This document shows, in pieces, positions 1 through 8,904 of a stretch of 64,000 nucleotides of DNA; positions within the stretch are counted from its first letter, which is position 1, and each line of letters begins with the position of its first letter. Source of the stretch: Acidobacteriota bacterium (GTDB lineage Bacteria > Acidobacteriota > Thermoanaerobaculia > Thermoanaerobaculales > Sulfomarinibacteraceae); the NCBI GenBank assembly GCA_022340665.1, contig JAJDNM010000072.1:19541-83540 (forward strand). The letters run 5' to 3'. The notes under the pieces were generated by a model. That model was given only the letters and a program-made list of their open reading frames with translations, was not told where the DNA came from and did no database searches. A program made the position numbers and the translations under genes.

Positions 1-1
1 G

Positions 2-289
2 CGTTCAGATGCCTACGGACTCTCGTCCGATGGACGAATCGTTCTTGCTACGGGGCGGATTGCGCCACCGGTCATTCGACTCGACGAGAGATATTTCAAA
101 ATGATTGACGCTTTTGACGAGCGGTTTCCGTTCGGTCCTCCGTCCCTCCTTCGTTGCCACAGCTTTTCGGTCGAGGGCGATGTCACGTTTGGCGCCGGAG
201 TGTCGGTGGAAGGCGACGCGGCCGTTCGTGCCACGACCCGCACATCAGTGCCCGACGGCACTCTCATCCGAGACACGGTTGTCCTGTGA
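2..289 (+). CDS. UTP--glucose-1-phosphate uridylyltransferase (C-terminal part, 5' truncated by window)
   Basis: Only the last 95 residues are in the window, and the frame is open from base 2. The visible protein contains RLDERYFKMIDAFDERFP, then a left-handed beta-helix-like end (VEGDVTFGAGVSVEGD) and VPDGTLIRDTVVL before the TGA. This is the C-terminal pattern of the eukaryote-type (UGP2) UDP-glucose pyrophosphorylases, which make UDP-glucose from UTP and glucose-1-phosphate in the cytoplasm. The catalytic nucleotide-binding part lies outside the window. Family assignment is by pattern memory. A related sugar-phosphate uridylyltransferase is possible. Confidence 0.75.
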   Translation, partial: RSDAYGLSSDGRIVLATGRIAPPVIRLDERYFKMIDAFDERFPFGPPSLLRCHSFSVEGDVTFGAGVSVEGDAAVRATTRTSVPDGTLIRDTVVL

Positions 290-337
290 CGAATTCAAAA
301 GCCGGCTCAATTAGCGGTAAAGAGGGAGAACTCCAGA

Positions 338-1945
338 ATGGCTGAAACCGATCCGTCGCGAGAGACCAGGACTATGGCCCAGATCATTGGCGACGCGTTC
401 GTCGAGCTCCAATCGACTCTCGTTTCGTTCGTCAAGGCACCAAAGGCTCTCTGGGGAATCAACATCCCGTACGTCATCGAAGGCCTCGTCTATTTCGGGA
501 TTCTGACGATTCTCGGAAAGTACTGTTCGGAGAACGTCGGGTTGAGCGACCTGCACGCAGGCTGGGTGTACTCGGTGGTCACCGCCGGCATCACCTTCGC
601 GATGATGTTTCTTGGCGGAGTGTGCGACAAGATCGGCGTGCCAAAGGCGCTCGCGATTGCCTTCACGGCCTTCGTCGTCGCGCGTGGACTGATTGCGCTC
701 TCGGGCACATTGCCCCTCGGTCAGGGTCTCGGGTCGCCGATGTTCCTGGTCATGGCTCTCGGTCTCTTCCTGTCGATTCTCGCGTACGGCCTCTATCAAC
801 CGGCCGCGTATGCCGGGGTGAAGCGATACACGAATCCGAAGACCGCTGCAATGGGCTACGCCGTCGTCTACGCCTTGATGAACCTGGGCGCGTTCCTGTC
901 GGGTTTCATTTCGCCCATGGTTCGCCACCGTTTTGTGGAGGTGTTTCCTCCGAACGGTCTGACCGCCGTGTTCTGGGCCTACACAGCGTTGTGCGCGATC
1001 GCACTGGCGATCACCCTGCTGATTCTGACCAGGGCAACGGACGCCGCAGCGGTCGAACGAGTTGCACGCGAAACGGCCGAGCTCACCGACGCCGGGAAGG
1101 TCACCGAAGAAAATGAAAGGGATTCCACTGACTCTTCCGGAAACACCAAACCCTCCAACTTGTTGCTTGTCATGCTCGGGTCCGCAACGGCGATCTCGAT
1201 CGCTGTTGCCGTCGCGGCCACAACTGGCCGCCTCGCGGTGGCGCCGTGGATCACCTACGTCTTGGCCGCCGCCTTGCTGCTCCTGGTGGTCGGCGAATAC
1301 CTCAGAGTTCGACCGGACCACCCCTTCCGCGACGGCAGATTCAGCTTTCTGATCTTCATCCTGATTCCCGTGCAAACGCTGTTCGCGCACGTTTGGCTGA
1401 CCATCCCCTACTATCTCGACCGGGCGTTTCGCGGATCGGTAGTTAGTGATTACTTCGAGTTCTTCTCCAATATCAGTCCGGTTCTGATCTTCATCCTCGC
1501 GCCGCTGGTCGCCGGTCTGACCGCACGGGTCAACGCCTACACGATCATGATCGTTGGCACCCTGGTCATGGCCTTGCCGACATTTCTGCTCGTGCTCGGC
1601 CCGCACCTCGTGTCATTTCTGGCCTTCGTCCTTTTCATGTCTATCGGCGAGGCAATGTGGTCACCACGCTTTCTCCAGTGGATCGCTGAAGTCGCGCCAC
1701 CCGGCCAGACCGGGCTCTACATGGGCATCGGACAATTCCCTTGGTTTCTCACGAAGTTCGTGACCGGCCTCTACTCGGGTTACTTCGTGGCGAAGTACAT
1801 CCCGAATCCCGAGACCGGACTGCCGATTCACAGTGAAATCATGTGGTTTATCTACGGAATCATTGCCATGATCTCACCGGTGGCTCTCATCCTCGCTCGA
1901 AAATGGATGATGGCGGGAATGAAGGAGAGGCACGAGAGTTCGTAG
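338..1945 (+). CDS. MFS-superfamily transporter (POT-like)
   Basis: 535 aa inner-membrane protein with about 12-14 hydrophobic segments. The first half carries an MFS-type loop (GGVCDKIGVPKALAIAF, about residues 91-107) that matches the conserved loop between TM2 and TM3. A long hydrophilic loop (about residues 235-275) splits the two halves. The repeat-rich end (SPRFLQWIAEVAPPGQTGLYMGIGQFPWF) resembles proton-dependent oligopeptide or related MFS carriers. The substrate is unknown. An A/G-rich ribosome site (GAGGGAGAA) lies 8-9 bases before the ATG. A second in-frame ATG at 374 is a weaker choice. It follows the nucleotide-sugar gene by 48 bp and may be co-transcribed. Confidence 0.8.
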   Translation: MAETDPSRETRTMAQIIGDAFVELQSTLVSFVKAPKALWGINIPYVIEGLVYFGILTILGKYCSENVGLSDLHAGWVYSVVTAGITFAMMFLGGVCDKIGVPKALAIAFTAFVVARGLIALSGTLPLGQGLGSPMFLVMALGLFLSILAYGLYQPAAYAGVKRYTNPKTAAMGYAVVYALMNLGAFLSGFISPMVRHRFVEVFPPNGLTAVFWAYTALCAIALAITLLILTRATDAAAVERVARETAELTDAGKVTEENERDSTDSSGNTKPSNLLLVMLGSATAISIAVAVAATTGRLAVAPWITYVLAAALLLLVVGEYLRVRPDHPFRDGRFSFLIFILIPVQTLFAHVWLTIPYYLDRAFRGSVVSDYFEFFSNISPVLIFILAPLVAGLTARVNAYTIMIVGTLVMALPTFLLVLGPHLVSFLAFVLFMSIGEAMWSPRFLQWIAEVAPPGQTGLYMGIGQFPWFLTKFVTGLYSGYFVAKYIPNPETGLPIHSEIMWFIYGIIAMISPVALILARKWMMAGMKERHESS

Positions 1946-1957
1946 TGAGAAGCCTTC

Positions 1958-2028
1958 AGCTGTCAGCTCCCCTAATTACCAAGCGGTGTAACTCACACCA
2001 GATGACTGTCACTTGGCAGCTGACAGCT
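1958..2028. repeat. inverted low-complexity spacer element (AGCTGTC heptads)
   Basis: AGCTGTCAGCT at 1959-1969 is matched by its exact reverse complement AGCTGACAGCT at 2018-2028. Each arm is built from the 7-bp word AGCTGTC. It lies between the MFS gene and the tRNA-Gly promoter and belongs to the window-wide class of heptamer-armed palindromes. It may act as a 3'-end hairpin, but there is no T-run. Confidence 0.55.
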
Positions 2029-2039
2029 CGCCTGGGGTG

Positions 2040-2068
2040 TTGACACAGTCAGCCGTCGTTGCTAGATT
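2040..2068 (+). promoter_or_regulatory. promoter of tRNA-Gly
   Basis: TTGACA at 2040-2045, a 17-bp spacer, then TAGATT at 2063-2068. The tRNA begins 25 bp after the -10 box, which fits a short 5' leader. Confidence 0.7.
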
Positions 2069-2092
2069 GACGCTCCCTTCGCTGGGATTCGA

Positions 2093-2170
<78 letters not shown>

Positions 2171-2186
2171 TTCGGAAGACAAACAG

Positions 2187-2206
2187 CCGGCCTTCGGCCG
2201 GTTTTT
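2187..2206 (+). terminator. Rho-independent terminator after tRNA-Gly
   Basis: CCGGCC (2187-2192), loop TTC, GGCCGG (2196-2201), then five T. It lies 20 bp behind the tRNA and ends its transcript before the tRNA-Cys promoter. Confidence 0.8.
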
Positions 2207-2259
2207 CATTTTCCTTGTTTTGGAGGAAAAGGTCGGAATGGTCTGCCAACAACGCGTTC

Positions 2260-2288
2260 TTGACCCTTACAGACATGTGCCCTAGAAT
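2260..2288 (+). promoter_or_regulatory. promoter of tRNA-Cys
   Basis: TTGACC at 2260-2265, a 17-bp spacer, TAGAAT at 2283-2288, 10 bp before the tRNA. This indicates that the two neighbouring tRNAs are separate transcription units. Confidence 0.7.
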
Positions 2289-2298
2289 CATCGTTCCA

Positions 2299-2373
2299 GG
2301 CGACGTGGCCAAGTGGTAAGGCAGGGGCCTGCAAAGCCCTCATTCCCCGGTTCGAATCCGGGCGTCGCCTCCA
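2299..2373 (+). tRNA. tRNA-Cys (anticodon GCA)
   Basis: Acceptor stem GGCGACG/CGTCGCC with encoded CCA at 2371-2373. The anticodon loop CTGCAAA gives GCA (Cys), and the T arm CCGGTTCGAATCCGG is canonical. The D arm is of the short type common in tRNA-Cys. Confidence 0.97.
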
Positions 2374-2393
2374 ATCCCCCCAATCACCCGATG

Positions 2394-2457
2394 CTCTACG
2401 GCTCTGCGGCTCTGTGGCTCTGTGGCTCTGTGGCTCTGTGGCTCTGTGGCTCTACGG
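2394..2457. repeat. tandem 8-bp repeat, eight units
   Basis: Eight consecutive 8-bp units: CTCTACGG, CTCTGCGG, five copies of CTCTGTGG, and CTCTACGG. The two outermost units are identical and differ from the core, so the array is framed symmetrically. It starts 20 bp behind the encoded CCA of tRNA-Cys. Confidence 0.9.
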
Positions 2458-2529
2458 GAGGAATCGGGTCTGACGAGAGATTTGTCAAGCGATGTGCCGT
2501 TCGGCCGTCGCGCCGTATGGCCGATGGGC

Positions 2530-2582
2530 TCGGGTGGTTGGGCGGTATATTCGAAATTCGAACATCGAAATTCGAACTTTGA
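2530..2582. repeat. G-tract core plus TTCGAAA heptad arm
   Basis: A G-rich core (CGGGTGGTTGGGCGG, about 2531-2545) is followed by a degenerate heptad arm made of GAAATTC/GAACATC words up to about 2580. The same core-plus-heptad layout recurs in other spacers of this window. It fills the gap between the 8-bp array and the S1-protein gene. I see no gene here. Confidence 0.6.
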
Positions 2583-2592
2583 TCTCCCCAAC

Positions 2593-4155
2593 CTACTTCT
2601 TCTCGGCCACCTTCTTCGACGAGATCTTTTTCTTCGCAGGGGTCTTCTTTTTCGTCGCGGCTTGCTTCGAAGGGGTCTTCTTCGCTGCGGTTTTCTTTGC
2701 AGCGGTCTTCTTCGCGGCTGCCTTCTTTTCAGGCGCCGCAGACGCTTTCTCGTCTTTGCTCAACGCCGCAGCAAGCTGGGCACCAAAACCCGTCATTGCG
2801 GGTTCAGCGCTTTCGCCAGAATCCATGTGCCTCAGGTACTCCTGCCGCTCCTTCTCGCGAGCGAGTGCTCTGACGGAAAGGCTGATCCTGCGTCGGTTCG
2901 GATCGAGTGCCATCAGCTTGAGCGAGATCTTCTCCCCCGGCGAGAAAGCTGTACGTGGGTCGGCATCCTTCTCCAGACCAAGCTCCGAGATCGGGATCAA
3001 TCCGCTGAGGCCCGGCTCGAGCTCTACGAAGACCCCGAAGTCGGCTCCGTTTTCGACCGTTCCCTCGACCGTCTGGCCTTCCTGGTACCGCATTTCGATC
3101 CGATCCCACGGATCCCGGTCCGGCATCTGGCGCAGCGTCAGCCCGATGCGCTGATTGTCGACATCTACGTCTCGCACCCAGCCTCGGACCGGCTCCCCGA
3201 CCTCGAGCTCGGGCGCATTCAGCTCGAGCCCGGGCGGCAGCTGGCTCACGTGCAGCAACCCGTCCATACCCGGCTCAAGCTGGACGAATACACCAAAATC
3301 GGTCTTGCGGACGATCGTTCCTTCGAACCGTCCGCGCGCCTGAAATCGCTCCTCCACCGACGCCCACGGGTTGTCGGTCAGCGCTTTCATGCTGAGAGAA
3401 ATGCGGTCTTTGTCGCGATCGAGCTCGAGGATCTTGACCCGGACGTTCTGACCAACCTCCAGCTCTTCTCGGGGATGGTTGATCCGGTGATGGGCGATCT
3501 CGGTCACGTGGACCAAACCATCGACACCACCGAGGTCAATGAACGCGCCGAAATCGGTCAGTGACCTCACGCGGCCATCGACCTCCGCTCCCGCCTCGAG
3601 GTTCGCCCAGGCCTCCTCCTTGCGACGGTCCTTCTCCTCGCGAAGGTGTGCCGCCCGCGAAACAACCAGGCGTTGGCCGTCAGGCTTGTACTCGAGCACC
3701 TTGAAAGTGTACGTCTCGCCCAAATGTTGATCGACGTCGTCGGTTCGCACGTCTGAAATATGAGAGATCGGACAGAAACCGCGCACTCCGGAAACAACGA
3801 CGTCGAAGCCGCCCTTGCGCCGGCCGACAACCTTACCCTCGACCGACTCACCTGACGCCACCGCCTCGTTGAGTTTTTCCTTGAGCTGGGCCTCGAGCGC
3901 GAGCCTGCGTGATACGCGAATTTCTTCGCCCGACGAAACCACGACCACCTCGACCGGATCTCCGGTCCCCAGATCGTCGATTTCCTCGCGGTCGAGGACG
4001 GCCTCAGACTTTCCGGAAACATCCACCAGCGCGACGTCGCCCTTGATCGCGACAATCACTCCTTCGATGACATCACCGACTTTGAGGGCTTCGGCTTCGA
4101 AGCTTTCTCGCAGTGCTTGCTCGAACTCGTTGTAGCTGCTGGAATCGTCGCTCAT
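2593..4155 (-). CDS. S1 RNA-binding domain protein (ribosomal protein S1-like)
   Basis: 520 aa from the chosen ATG (MSDDSSSYNEFEQALRES). Five S1/OB-fold repeats follow in order, from about residue 25 to 435. Repeats 3-5 carry the strong S1 signature (for example LTDFGAFIDLGGVDGLVHVTEI). The last 80 residues are an alanine/lysine tail of KKTAAKK-type repeats, likely disordered and nucleic-acid binding. Bacterial S1 usually has four to six repeats and tethers mRNA to the 30S subunit. The lysine tail recalls histone H1-like tails and is not part of classical S1. An in-frame upstream ATG at 4194 is rejected because the added residues do not look like S1. A general RNA-binding S1 protein is the alternative. 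Confidence 0.85.
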   Translation of the reverse strand: MSDDSSSYNEFEQALRESFEAEALKVGDVIEGVIVAIKGDVALVDVSGKSEAVLDREEIDDLGTGDPVEVVVVSSGEEIRVSRRLALEAQLKEKLNEAVASGESVEGKVVGRRKGGFDVVVSGVRGFCPISHISDVRTDDVDQHLGETYTFKVLEYKPDGQRLVVSRAAHLREEKDRRKEEAWANLEAGAEVDGRVRSLTDFGAFIDLGGVDGLVHVTEIAHHRINHPREELEVGQNVRVKILELDRDKDRISLSMKALTDNPWASVEERFQARGRFEGTIVRKTDFGVFVQLEPGMDGLLHVSQLPPGLELNAPELEVGEPVRGWVRDVDVDNQRIGLTLRQMPDRDPWDRIEMRYQEGQTVEGTVENGADFGVFVELEPGLSGLIPISELGLEKDADPRTAFSPGEKISLKLMALDPNRRRISLSVRALAREKERQEYLRHMDSGESAEPAMTGFGAQLAAALSKDEKASAAPEKKAAAKKTAAKKTAAKKTPSKQAATKKKTPAKKKISSKKVAEKK

Positions 4156-4221
4156 GGCAGGCCTCGCACGAAGACTTTCCGCGCAAAAGTACACGGGAGG
4201 CGGAAATATAGCACATACGGT

Positions 4222-4395
4222 GAATTGAATTAGGAATTAGAAATGAGGAATCATGAATGCTGCCCACCCTAGCCCGCATTTCTTGTTTGGAATTTCGGAT
4301 TTCGGATTTCGGATTCCTCGTCCGGCCCCCCGGGAGGATGAGAGGGCGGGTGGAAATTCAAAATGCCGAATTCCTAATTCCTATTTCCTAATTTG
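4222..4395. repeat. nested heptamer-armed palindrome between S1-like gene and pyrC
   Basis: Outer arms: GAATTAGGAATTAG words (4225-4250) against CCTAATTCCTATTTCC words (4372-4390). Next layer: CCCACCCTAGCCCGC (4263-4277) against GAGGGCGGGTGG (4342-4353). Inner layer: repeated TTTCGGA heptads (4293-4314) facing AAATTCAAAATGCC (4354-4367). The layers are complementary in nested order, so one long imperfect hairpin can form. There is no coding sequence and no T-run terminator. Confidence 0.75.
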
Positions 4396-4397
4396 CG

Positions 4398-5687
4398 CTA
4401 GCTGGCTTGCCAGACGACCTCTCCACCAACGATCGTCGCCACCGGCCACCCCTTGAGCCGCATTCCCGCAAACGGAGTGTTGTGTGCCCGCGACCTGAAG
4501 TTCCCAGGATCGACGGTACGGACCGCGCGGAGATCGAGCACAGTCAGATCGGCGGGCGCGCCCTCGCGCAGGCTCCCACCTGGCAGACCGAATATCTCGG
4601 CCGGGCGGGTCGACATCAAGCGCACCAGTTGCGTGAGACCGATGACCCGACCATGCACGAGTCGGTCGAGGGCCAGCGGAACCGCCGTCTCAAGCCCGAC
4701 GATTCCAAATGGAGCGTCGGCAAAATCGAGCTCCTTCTCGTCGGCATGATGTGGCTCGTGGTCGGACACAATCGCATCCACGGTTCCGTCGTAGATGGCC
4801 TGCAGAATTGCCTCCACCTCGGTTGCACTTCTCAGCGGCGGGTTGGTCTTCCAGTTCGGATTGTAGTCCGCACCGGCCACGTCCTCGTCGGTCAGAACGA
4901 ACTGATGTGCCGCCACCTCGCTGGTCACCGCGAGCTTTCGCTGTTTGGCCGTGCGCACGAGGTCGAGCGCGGTTGGCGTCGAGAGGTGACAGAGGTGAAG
5001 CCTGCCACCGGTGAGGTCGGCGAGGAGAACGTCTCGCGCCACCATCACTTCTTCAGCAGAGGTCGGCATTCCGCGCAAGCCTATCCGGGTCGAAACCGCC
5101 CCCTCGTGCATCGAGCCACCGTCCGACAGGTCCAGGTCCTCACTGTGGACAGCAACCGGCACATCGAAGCTCCGCGCGTATTCGAGGGCGCGGCGGAAGA
5201 GTTGGGCGTTCGCCACCGGCCTCCGGTCATCCGAGACGGCCACCGCCCCGGCTCTCACCATCTCCCCGATCTCGGCCATTTCCACACCGTTCAGGCCAAC
5301 AGACAGCGCGCCAACCGGATAGATCCGCGCGAGGCCCACCTGCTGGGCCCGTTTGCTGATGAACTCGGTGACTGAGGGATCATCGTTGACCGGGTCGGTG
5401 TCTGCCATGCAGCAGACGGCCGTGAAACCGCCCGCCACGGCGGCGCTACTGCCGCTGGCGATCGTTTCCTTGTGCTCGAACCCCGGTTCTCGCAGATGTG
5501 CATGGAGATCGATGAACCCAGGGGCCACGACCATCCCGGCGGCATCGAACACCTTGGTCTGGGCCGGTTGGTCGAGCCGCTCTCCGGCAGCGGCCACCAC
5601 GCCGCCCTCGAGCAGGAGGTCCATACCCTGATCGAGGCCCTGCGAGGGATCGACAACCCGCCCGTTACGAATCAGAAGCCGCTTCAC
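4398..5687 (-). CDS. pyrC: dihydroorotase
   Basis: 429 aa cytoplasmic amidohydrolase that closes N-carbamoyl-aspartate to dihydroorotate, the third step of pyrimidine synthesis. The metal-binding motif is present ([13 protein letters not shown], about residues 55-67). Downstream are the typical [15 protein letters not shown] and VSDHEPHH segments with metal and catalytic His/Asp. The length fits the class I (multifunctional/AquC-like) dihydroorotases. I chose GTG at 5687 because GGGAGG sits 5 bases upstream; a TTG at 5702 would lie within that site. It overlaps the end of pyrB by 23 bp, so translation is probably coupled. It is third in pyrR-pyrB-pyrC. Confidence 0.92.
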   Translation of the reverse strand: MKRLLIRNGRVVDPSQGLDQGMDLLLEGGVVAAAGERLDQPAQTKVFDAAGMVVAPGFIDLHAHLREPGFEHKETIASGSSAAVAGGFTAVCCMADTDPVNDDPSVTEFISKRAQQVGLARIYPVGALSVGLNGVEMAEIGEMVRAGAVAVSDDRRPVANAQLFRRALEYARSFDVPVAVHSEDLDLSDGGSMHEGAVSTRIGLRGMPTSAEEVMVARDVLLADLTGGRLHLCHLSTPTALDLVRTAKQRKLAVTSEVAAHQFVLTDEDVAGADYNPNWKTNPPLRSATEVEAILQAIYDGTVDAIVSDHEPHHADEKELDFADAPFGIVGLETAVPLALDRLVHGRVIGLTQLVRLMSTRPAEIFGLPGGSLREGAPADLTVLDLRAVRTVDPGNFRSRAHNTPFAGMRLKGWPVATIVGGEVVWQAS

Positions 5688-6627
5688 TGCGTCCTCCCGC
5701 AAGCAGGTACAGAATGGCCATGCGAATCGCCACGCCGTTGGTCACCTGATCGAGGATCAGCGACTGGGCGCCGTCGGCGACCAGCGAGTCGATCTCGACT
5801 CCCCGATTCATCGGTCCAGGATGCATGACGACCGCGTGATCAGCCGCGAGTTTCAATCGGTCCGGGGTGAGCGCGAAGAAATCGAAGTACTCCCGCATCG
5901 ATGGGAAATTGACCTTTTTTTGGCGCTCCAGCTGGATCCGCAGCATCATCACCACGTCCGCATCCTCGAGTGCCGGTTCGATCCGCACGAACGGTTTGAC
6001 TCCGAGTTCCTCAACGTCCAGTGGGAGCAGGGACGCGGGAGCGACGAAGCGGACCTCGGCCCCCATCTTGTCGAGCAGGAAGGCGTTGGAACGGGCAACG
6101 CGAGAGTGACGGATATCGCCTGCAATCACGACCTTGAGACCGCCGAGCCGGCCAAAATGCTGGCGCATCGTGAAGGCATCGAGCAGAGCCTGGGTCGGAT
6201 GTTCGTTGATTCCGTCTCCCGCGTTGATGATCGACGCGGGAACGACCTTCGACAACCGGTGCGGTGCACCCGAGTGCGGATGACGGATGACGATGAAGTC
6301 CGGCGACATCGCCATCAGGTTGCGCGCGGTGTCGAAAAGCGTCTCGCCCTTGCTGACCGACGAGCTCGAAGCGGAAAAGTTGAGCGTGTCGGCGGACAAA
6401 CGCTTTTCGGCGACCTCGAAGGAGAACCGCGTGCGCGTCGAAGGCTCCATGAAGAGATTGACGACCGTCGATCCGCGAAGGGTCGGTACTTTCTTGATTG
6501 GCCGCTTGGCGACATCCAGTAACTCTTCCGCTGTCTCGAGAATGAGTTGGATCTCGCCGGGTTCGAGCTGACTGATCCCTACGACATCCTTGCGGGCCAG
6601 GGCAGTGGCCGCCTCAGTTGTCATCAT
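5665..6627 (-). CDS. pyrB: aspartate carbamoyltransferase catalytic subunit
   Basis: 320 aa enzyme joining carbamoyl phosphate and aspartate. The carbamoyl-phosphate loop STRTRFSFE (about residues 56-64) is intact, as are [19 protein letters not shown] and MHPGPMNRG. No regulatory subunit gene (pyrI) is next to it, so the enzyme is probably of the unregulated trimer or dodecamer type, with control at the RNA level by PyrR. The ATG at 6627 (or the adjacent ATG at 6624) lies inside the last codons of pyrR, preceded by GGGAGAGAGG. An open frame extends further upstream, but those residues do not look like PyrB. Confidence 0.95.
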   Translation of the reverse strand: MMTTEAATALARKDVVGISQLEPGEIQLILETAEELLDVAKRPIKKVPTLRGSTVVNLFMEPSTRTRFSFEVAEKRLSADTLNFSASSSSVSKGETLFDTARNLMAMSPDFIVIRHPHSGAPHRLSKVVPASIINAGDGINEHPTQALLDAFTMRQHFGRLGGLKVVIAGDIRHSRVARSNAFLLDKMGAEVRFVAPASLLPLDVEELGVKPFVRIEPALEDADVVMMLRIQLERQKKVNFPSMREYFDFFALTPDRLKLAADHAVVMHPGPMNRGVEIDSLVADGAQSLILDQVTNGVAIRMAILYLLAGGRSEAASDS

Positions 6628-7189
6628 CGACCTCTCTCCCGATCCACACCCCATCCTCGCCATCGACCTCTACGAATCGCACCTGCACGTCCTCGTCGCG
6701 GGTCGTGTCGAGAACCTTGCCGACGACGTCGGCCGCGATCGGCAGCTCGCGATGTCCCCTGTCGATCAGCACCGCGAGGCGCACCGCAAGAGGCCGCCCG
6801 TAGTCGACCAGCGTGTCGAGCGCGGCCCGGATGGTGCGTCCGGTGAACAGGACGTCATCCACCAGATAGATGACACGGTCGTCGAGCGAGTCCGGCAGAA
6901 CCGTTTTCTTGAGAACCGGCTGTTGATGGGCCGGCCGCCAGGGTCCGACATCATCGCGATACAGGGTGATGTCGAGCCGACCGACCGGGATCTCATATCC
7001 GGTCACCTCGGAAAGAGCCTTTGCGAGGCGATCCGCCAGCGGCACCCCGCGGGTGTGAATGCCGACCAGCATCACCGAGTCCCCGTCGCGCTCGCGGATC
7101 TCGGCCGCCATCCGCGCCACAGTGCGTGCCATCCCCGCCTCGTCCAAGATCTCCTGGAGCATCGTCAGGCCGGGATTCGAGCCTTTCAT
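6614..7189 (-). CDS. pyrR: bifunctional PyrR: pyr mRNA-binding regulator / uracil phosphoribosyltransferase
   Basis: 191 aa. The PRPP-binding motif [20 protein letters not shown] (about residues 104-123) is complete, preceded by [15 protein letters not shown]. PyrR proteins bind pyr mRNA when UMP/UTP is high and favour termination; many also salvage uracil. The start is ATG 7189, which has GGGGGTGAG directly upstream. A longer open frame runs into the repeat spacer and is not credible. PyrR leads the operon and its leader carries an intrinsic terminator hairpin, as expected for attenuation control. Confidence 0.92.
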   Translation of the reverse strand: MKGSNPGLTMLQEILDEAGMARTVARMAAEIRERDGDSVMLVGIHTRGVPLADRLAKALSEVTGYEIPVGRLDITLYRDDVGPWRPAHQQPVLKKTVLPDSLDDRVIYLVDDVLFTGRTIRAALDTLVDYGRPLAVRLAVLIDRGHRELPIAADVVGKVLDTTRDEDVQVRFVEVDGEDGVWIGREVDDDN

Positions 7190-7205
7190 CTCACCCCCAA
7201 CTGCC

Positions 7206-7232
7206 AAAAAAAATGCTCCCCGATCGGGAAGC
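7206..7232 (-). terminator. intrinsic terminator/attenuator in the pyrR leader
   Basis: Read on the minus strand, GCTTCCCGATCGGGGAGC (an 18-base self-complementary hairpin, plus-strand 7215-7232) is followed by A and eight T (7206-7213). It sits 17 bp before the pyrR start and faces into the gene. Termination before pyrR is the classical layout of PyrR-controlled attenuation. I could not identify a clear PyrR binding loop or antiterminator upstream. The alternative is a plain terminator of an unseen upstream transcript, which is unlikely since nothing minus-strand lies upstream. Confidence 0.7.
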
Positions 7233-7290
7233 TTGAGGTCGGAATCCTGTGCTTTCGATTTCGCATCGGCCAGATGGTAGCACACACGAG

Positions 7291-7446
7291 AATTCGGAAT
7301 GAGGAATGGGGAATGAGGAATTCCCACCCACCCTCCCGAGCATTTCGAATTTCGAATTTCCCACCCCACCCGCCCGGGATCGGTACGGTCTGGCCCTCTC
7401 GTGCCGAGATCCCAACTCCTAATTCCTAATTCCTAATTCCTAATTC
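7291..7446. repeat. heptamer-armed palindrome upstream of pyrR
   Basis: The left arm is GGAATGA/GGAATGG heptads (7297-7322). C-tracts follow (CCCACCCACCCTCCCGAG), then TTTCGAA heptads (7343-7360) and a second C-tract block. The right arm is four AATTCCT heptads (about 7419-7446). Left and right outer arms are reverse complements in kind. It lies between the divergent pyrR and DMT-permease genes, where both promoters must also lie. Confidence 0.75.
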
Positions 7447-7469
7447 AGCGAACTGTATGATATCCGCCG

Positions 7470-8369
7470 ATGACCAAACACCCGACCGCGAGACCCATGG
7501 ACAGGATGATGATCCTCGCCGCGGCGCTGCTCTTTTCGACCGGAGGCGCGGCGGTGAAGTTGACCTCGCTGACCGGTTGGCAGGTGGCGAGCCTTCGCTC
7601 GGGCATCGCTGCCATAACCCTAATCCTTATCCTTCCCTCTGCGCGGCGAAACTGGAGCCACCGAACCCTTCTCGTCAGCTGCGCCTACGCGGCGACCATG
7701 ATCTCCTTCGTTCTCGCCAATAAACTGACGACTGCCGCCAACGCGGTCTTCCTGCAAAGCACGGCACCTCTCTACGTACTGGTCTTCGGTCCGCTGCTCC
7801 TAGACGAACCGATCCGCCGGAAACACATCGTATTCATGGCCACGCTCGCGGCGGGCATGTGGCTGATCTTTGCCGGCGACCAGGGCCGGTCCGCCACTGC
7901 GCCGAATCCTGTGCTCGGGAACATCATCGGTGCCGTGACCGGCTTCTGGTGGGCCCTCACCGTCATCGGCCTGCGCTGGCTCGGACGCGATCAGACCCGG
8001 TCTTCATCCTCGTCCGATCCCGCTGCGGCAGTGGTCGGCGGCAATGTCATCGCGTGTCTCGCGGCCCTTCCCGCGGCACTGCCGATTTCCAACCCGACCG
8101 CAATCGACTGGATCTCGGTGAGCTTCCTCGGGATATTCCAGATTGCGATTGCCTACGTCTTCCTGGTCCGGGGAGTACGGCGGGTCGAAGCGCTCGAGGT
8201 CTCGCTGCTGGTGCTGCTCGAGCCTGTGCTGAGTCCCGTGTGGGCCTGGCTGATACACGGCGAGGTGCCGTCCGGCCTCGCCCTCCTCGGTGGTGCCTTG
8301 ATCGTGACCGCGACTGCATCCTTCACCTGGTCAACCAGCTCCGAGCCTTCAGCCATCGGCGAACCCTAG
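7470..8369 (+). CDS. EamA/DMT-superfamily permease
   Basis: 299 aa with ten predicted membrane segments arranged as two five-helix EamA repeats. The first starts with MMILAAALLFSTGGAAVKL; the second shows AFVFLVRGVRRVEALEVSLLVLLEPVLSPVWAWL-like residues near 225-265. DMT permeases export or import metabolites such as amino acids, sugars or nucleotides in the inner membrane. No neighbour suggests a substrate. The start at 7470 lacks a strong ribosome site. ATG 7497 (MDRMMIL) is a plausible alternative that removes the polar leader. It is divergent from pyrR across a repeat element. Confidence 0.85.
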   Translation: MTKHPTARPMDRMMILAAALLFSTGGAAVKLTSLTGWQVASLRSGIAAITLILILPSARRNWSHRTLLVSCAYAATMISFVLANKLTTAANAVFLQSTAPLYVLVFGPLLLDEPIRRKHIVFMATLAAGMWLIFAGDQGRSATAPNPVLGNIIGAVTGFWWALTVIGLRWLGRDQTRSSSSSDPAAAVVGGNVIACLAALPAALPISNPTAIDWISVSFLGIFQIAIAYVFLVRGVRRVEALEVSLLVLLEPVLSPVWAWLIHGEVPSGLALLGGALIVTATASFTWSTSSEPSAIGEP

Positions 8370-8549
8370 CCAAATCCAGGCTTCCCGCTGGTGGCAGTGT
8401 CAGATGATCGAACGCGCCGTGCGCGGTTTACCTCGCCCGCAGTGTTCAGAGTATTGCCGAAAGCATCGCGATTCCCGGGAAGGTGGAGAACCCCACGACC
8501 TCGGTGACGGTGGCTAGAACGATCGACGAGCATTGTGCCGAATCGACAC

Positions 8550-8759
8550 TCAAAACCAGTCGTCACTCCCGCGACGCCTGTGACGGCCGCCTGCCTTGTT
8601 TTTCCGTTTGCGGCCGCGGCTGCCCCGCTCGCGGCGCCATTCGTCGTACTCGTCACGTTCGTCGGGATCGACCCTCGGCCGAGACGGCTCGGTTTCGTTT
8701 TTTTCGAGTTCCTCGTCGAGCAATCGATCCCGCTGTCGCCTTCTCTTTTCGCCGGTCAT
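8550..8759 (-). CDS. small highly charged protein, unknown
   Basis: 69 aa from an ATG with CTGGAG 5 bases upstream. The composition is extreme: mostly Arg, Lys, Glu and Asp (MTGEKRRRQRDRLLDEELEK at the start), with a basic RGRKRKNK-type stretch and a GSDDWF end. It has no membrane segment, no signal and no recognised domain. It could be a nucleic-acid-associated or ribosome-associated small protein. It stands alone between the DMT gene and the amidohydrolase unit. The gap 8370-8549 holds nothing I can identify. Support is the ribosome site and protein-like charge pattern only. Confidence 0.45.
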   Translation of the reverse strand: MTGEKRRRQRDRLLDEELEKNETEPSRPRVDPDERDEYDEWRRERGSRGRKRKNKAGGRHRRRGSDDWF

Positions 8760-8904
8760 TGGAACTCCAGTTTCTGCGGTCCCTTGATCCAAGTCCACCA
8801 ATACCACAATTCCGGGATGCGGTCATGTTTGAGTGGATCCAGATACAATCCCGCCACAGGGTGCGAAACCATGTGTGACTGAAACGGCCAAAAAGGAGGT
8901 CCTT

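Noticed and set aside
311..1606. Long open frame antisense to the MFS gene (431 codons).
   Set aside because: It mirrors the GC-rich codons of the transporter, has low-complexity Gln/Arg/His composition and no ribosome site. It is a shadow.
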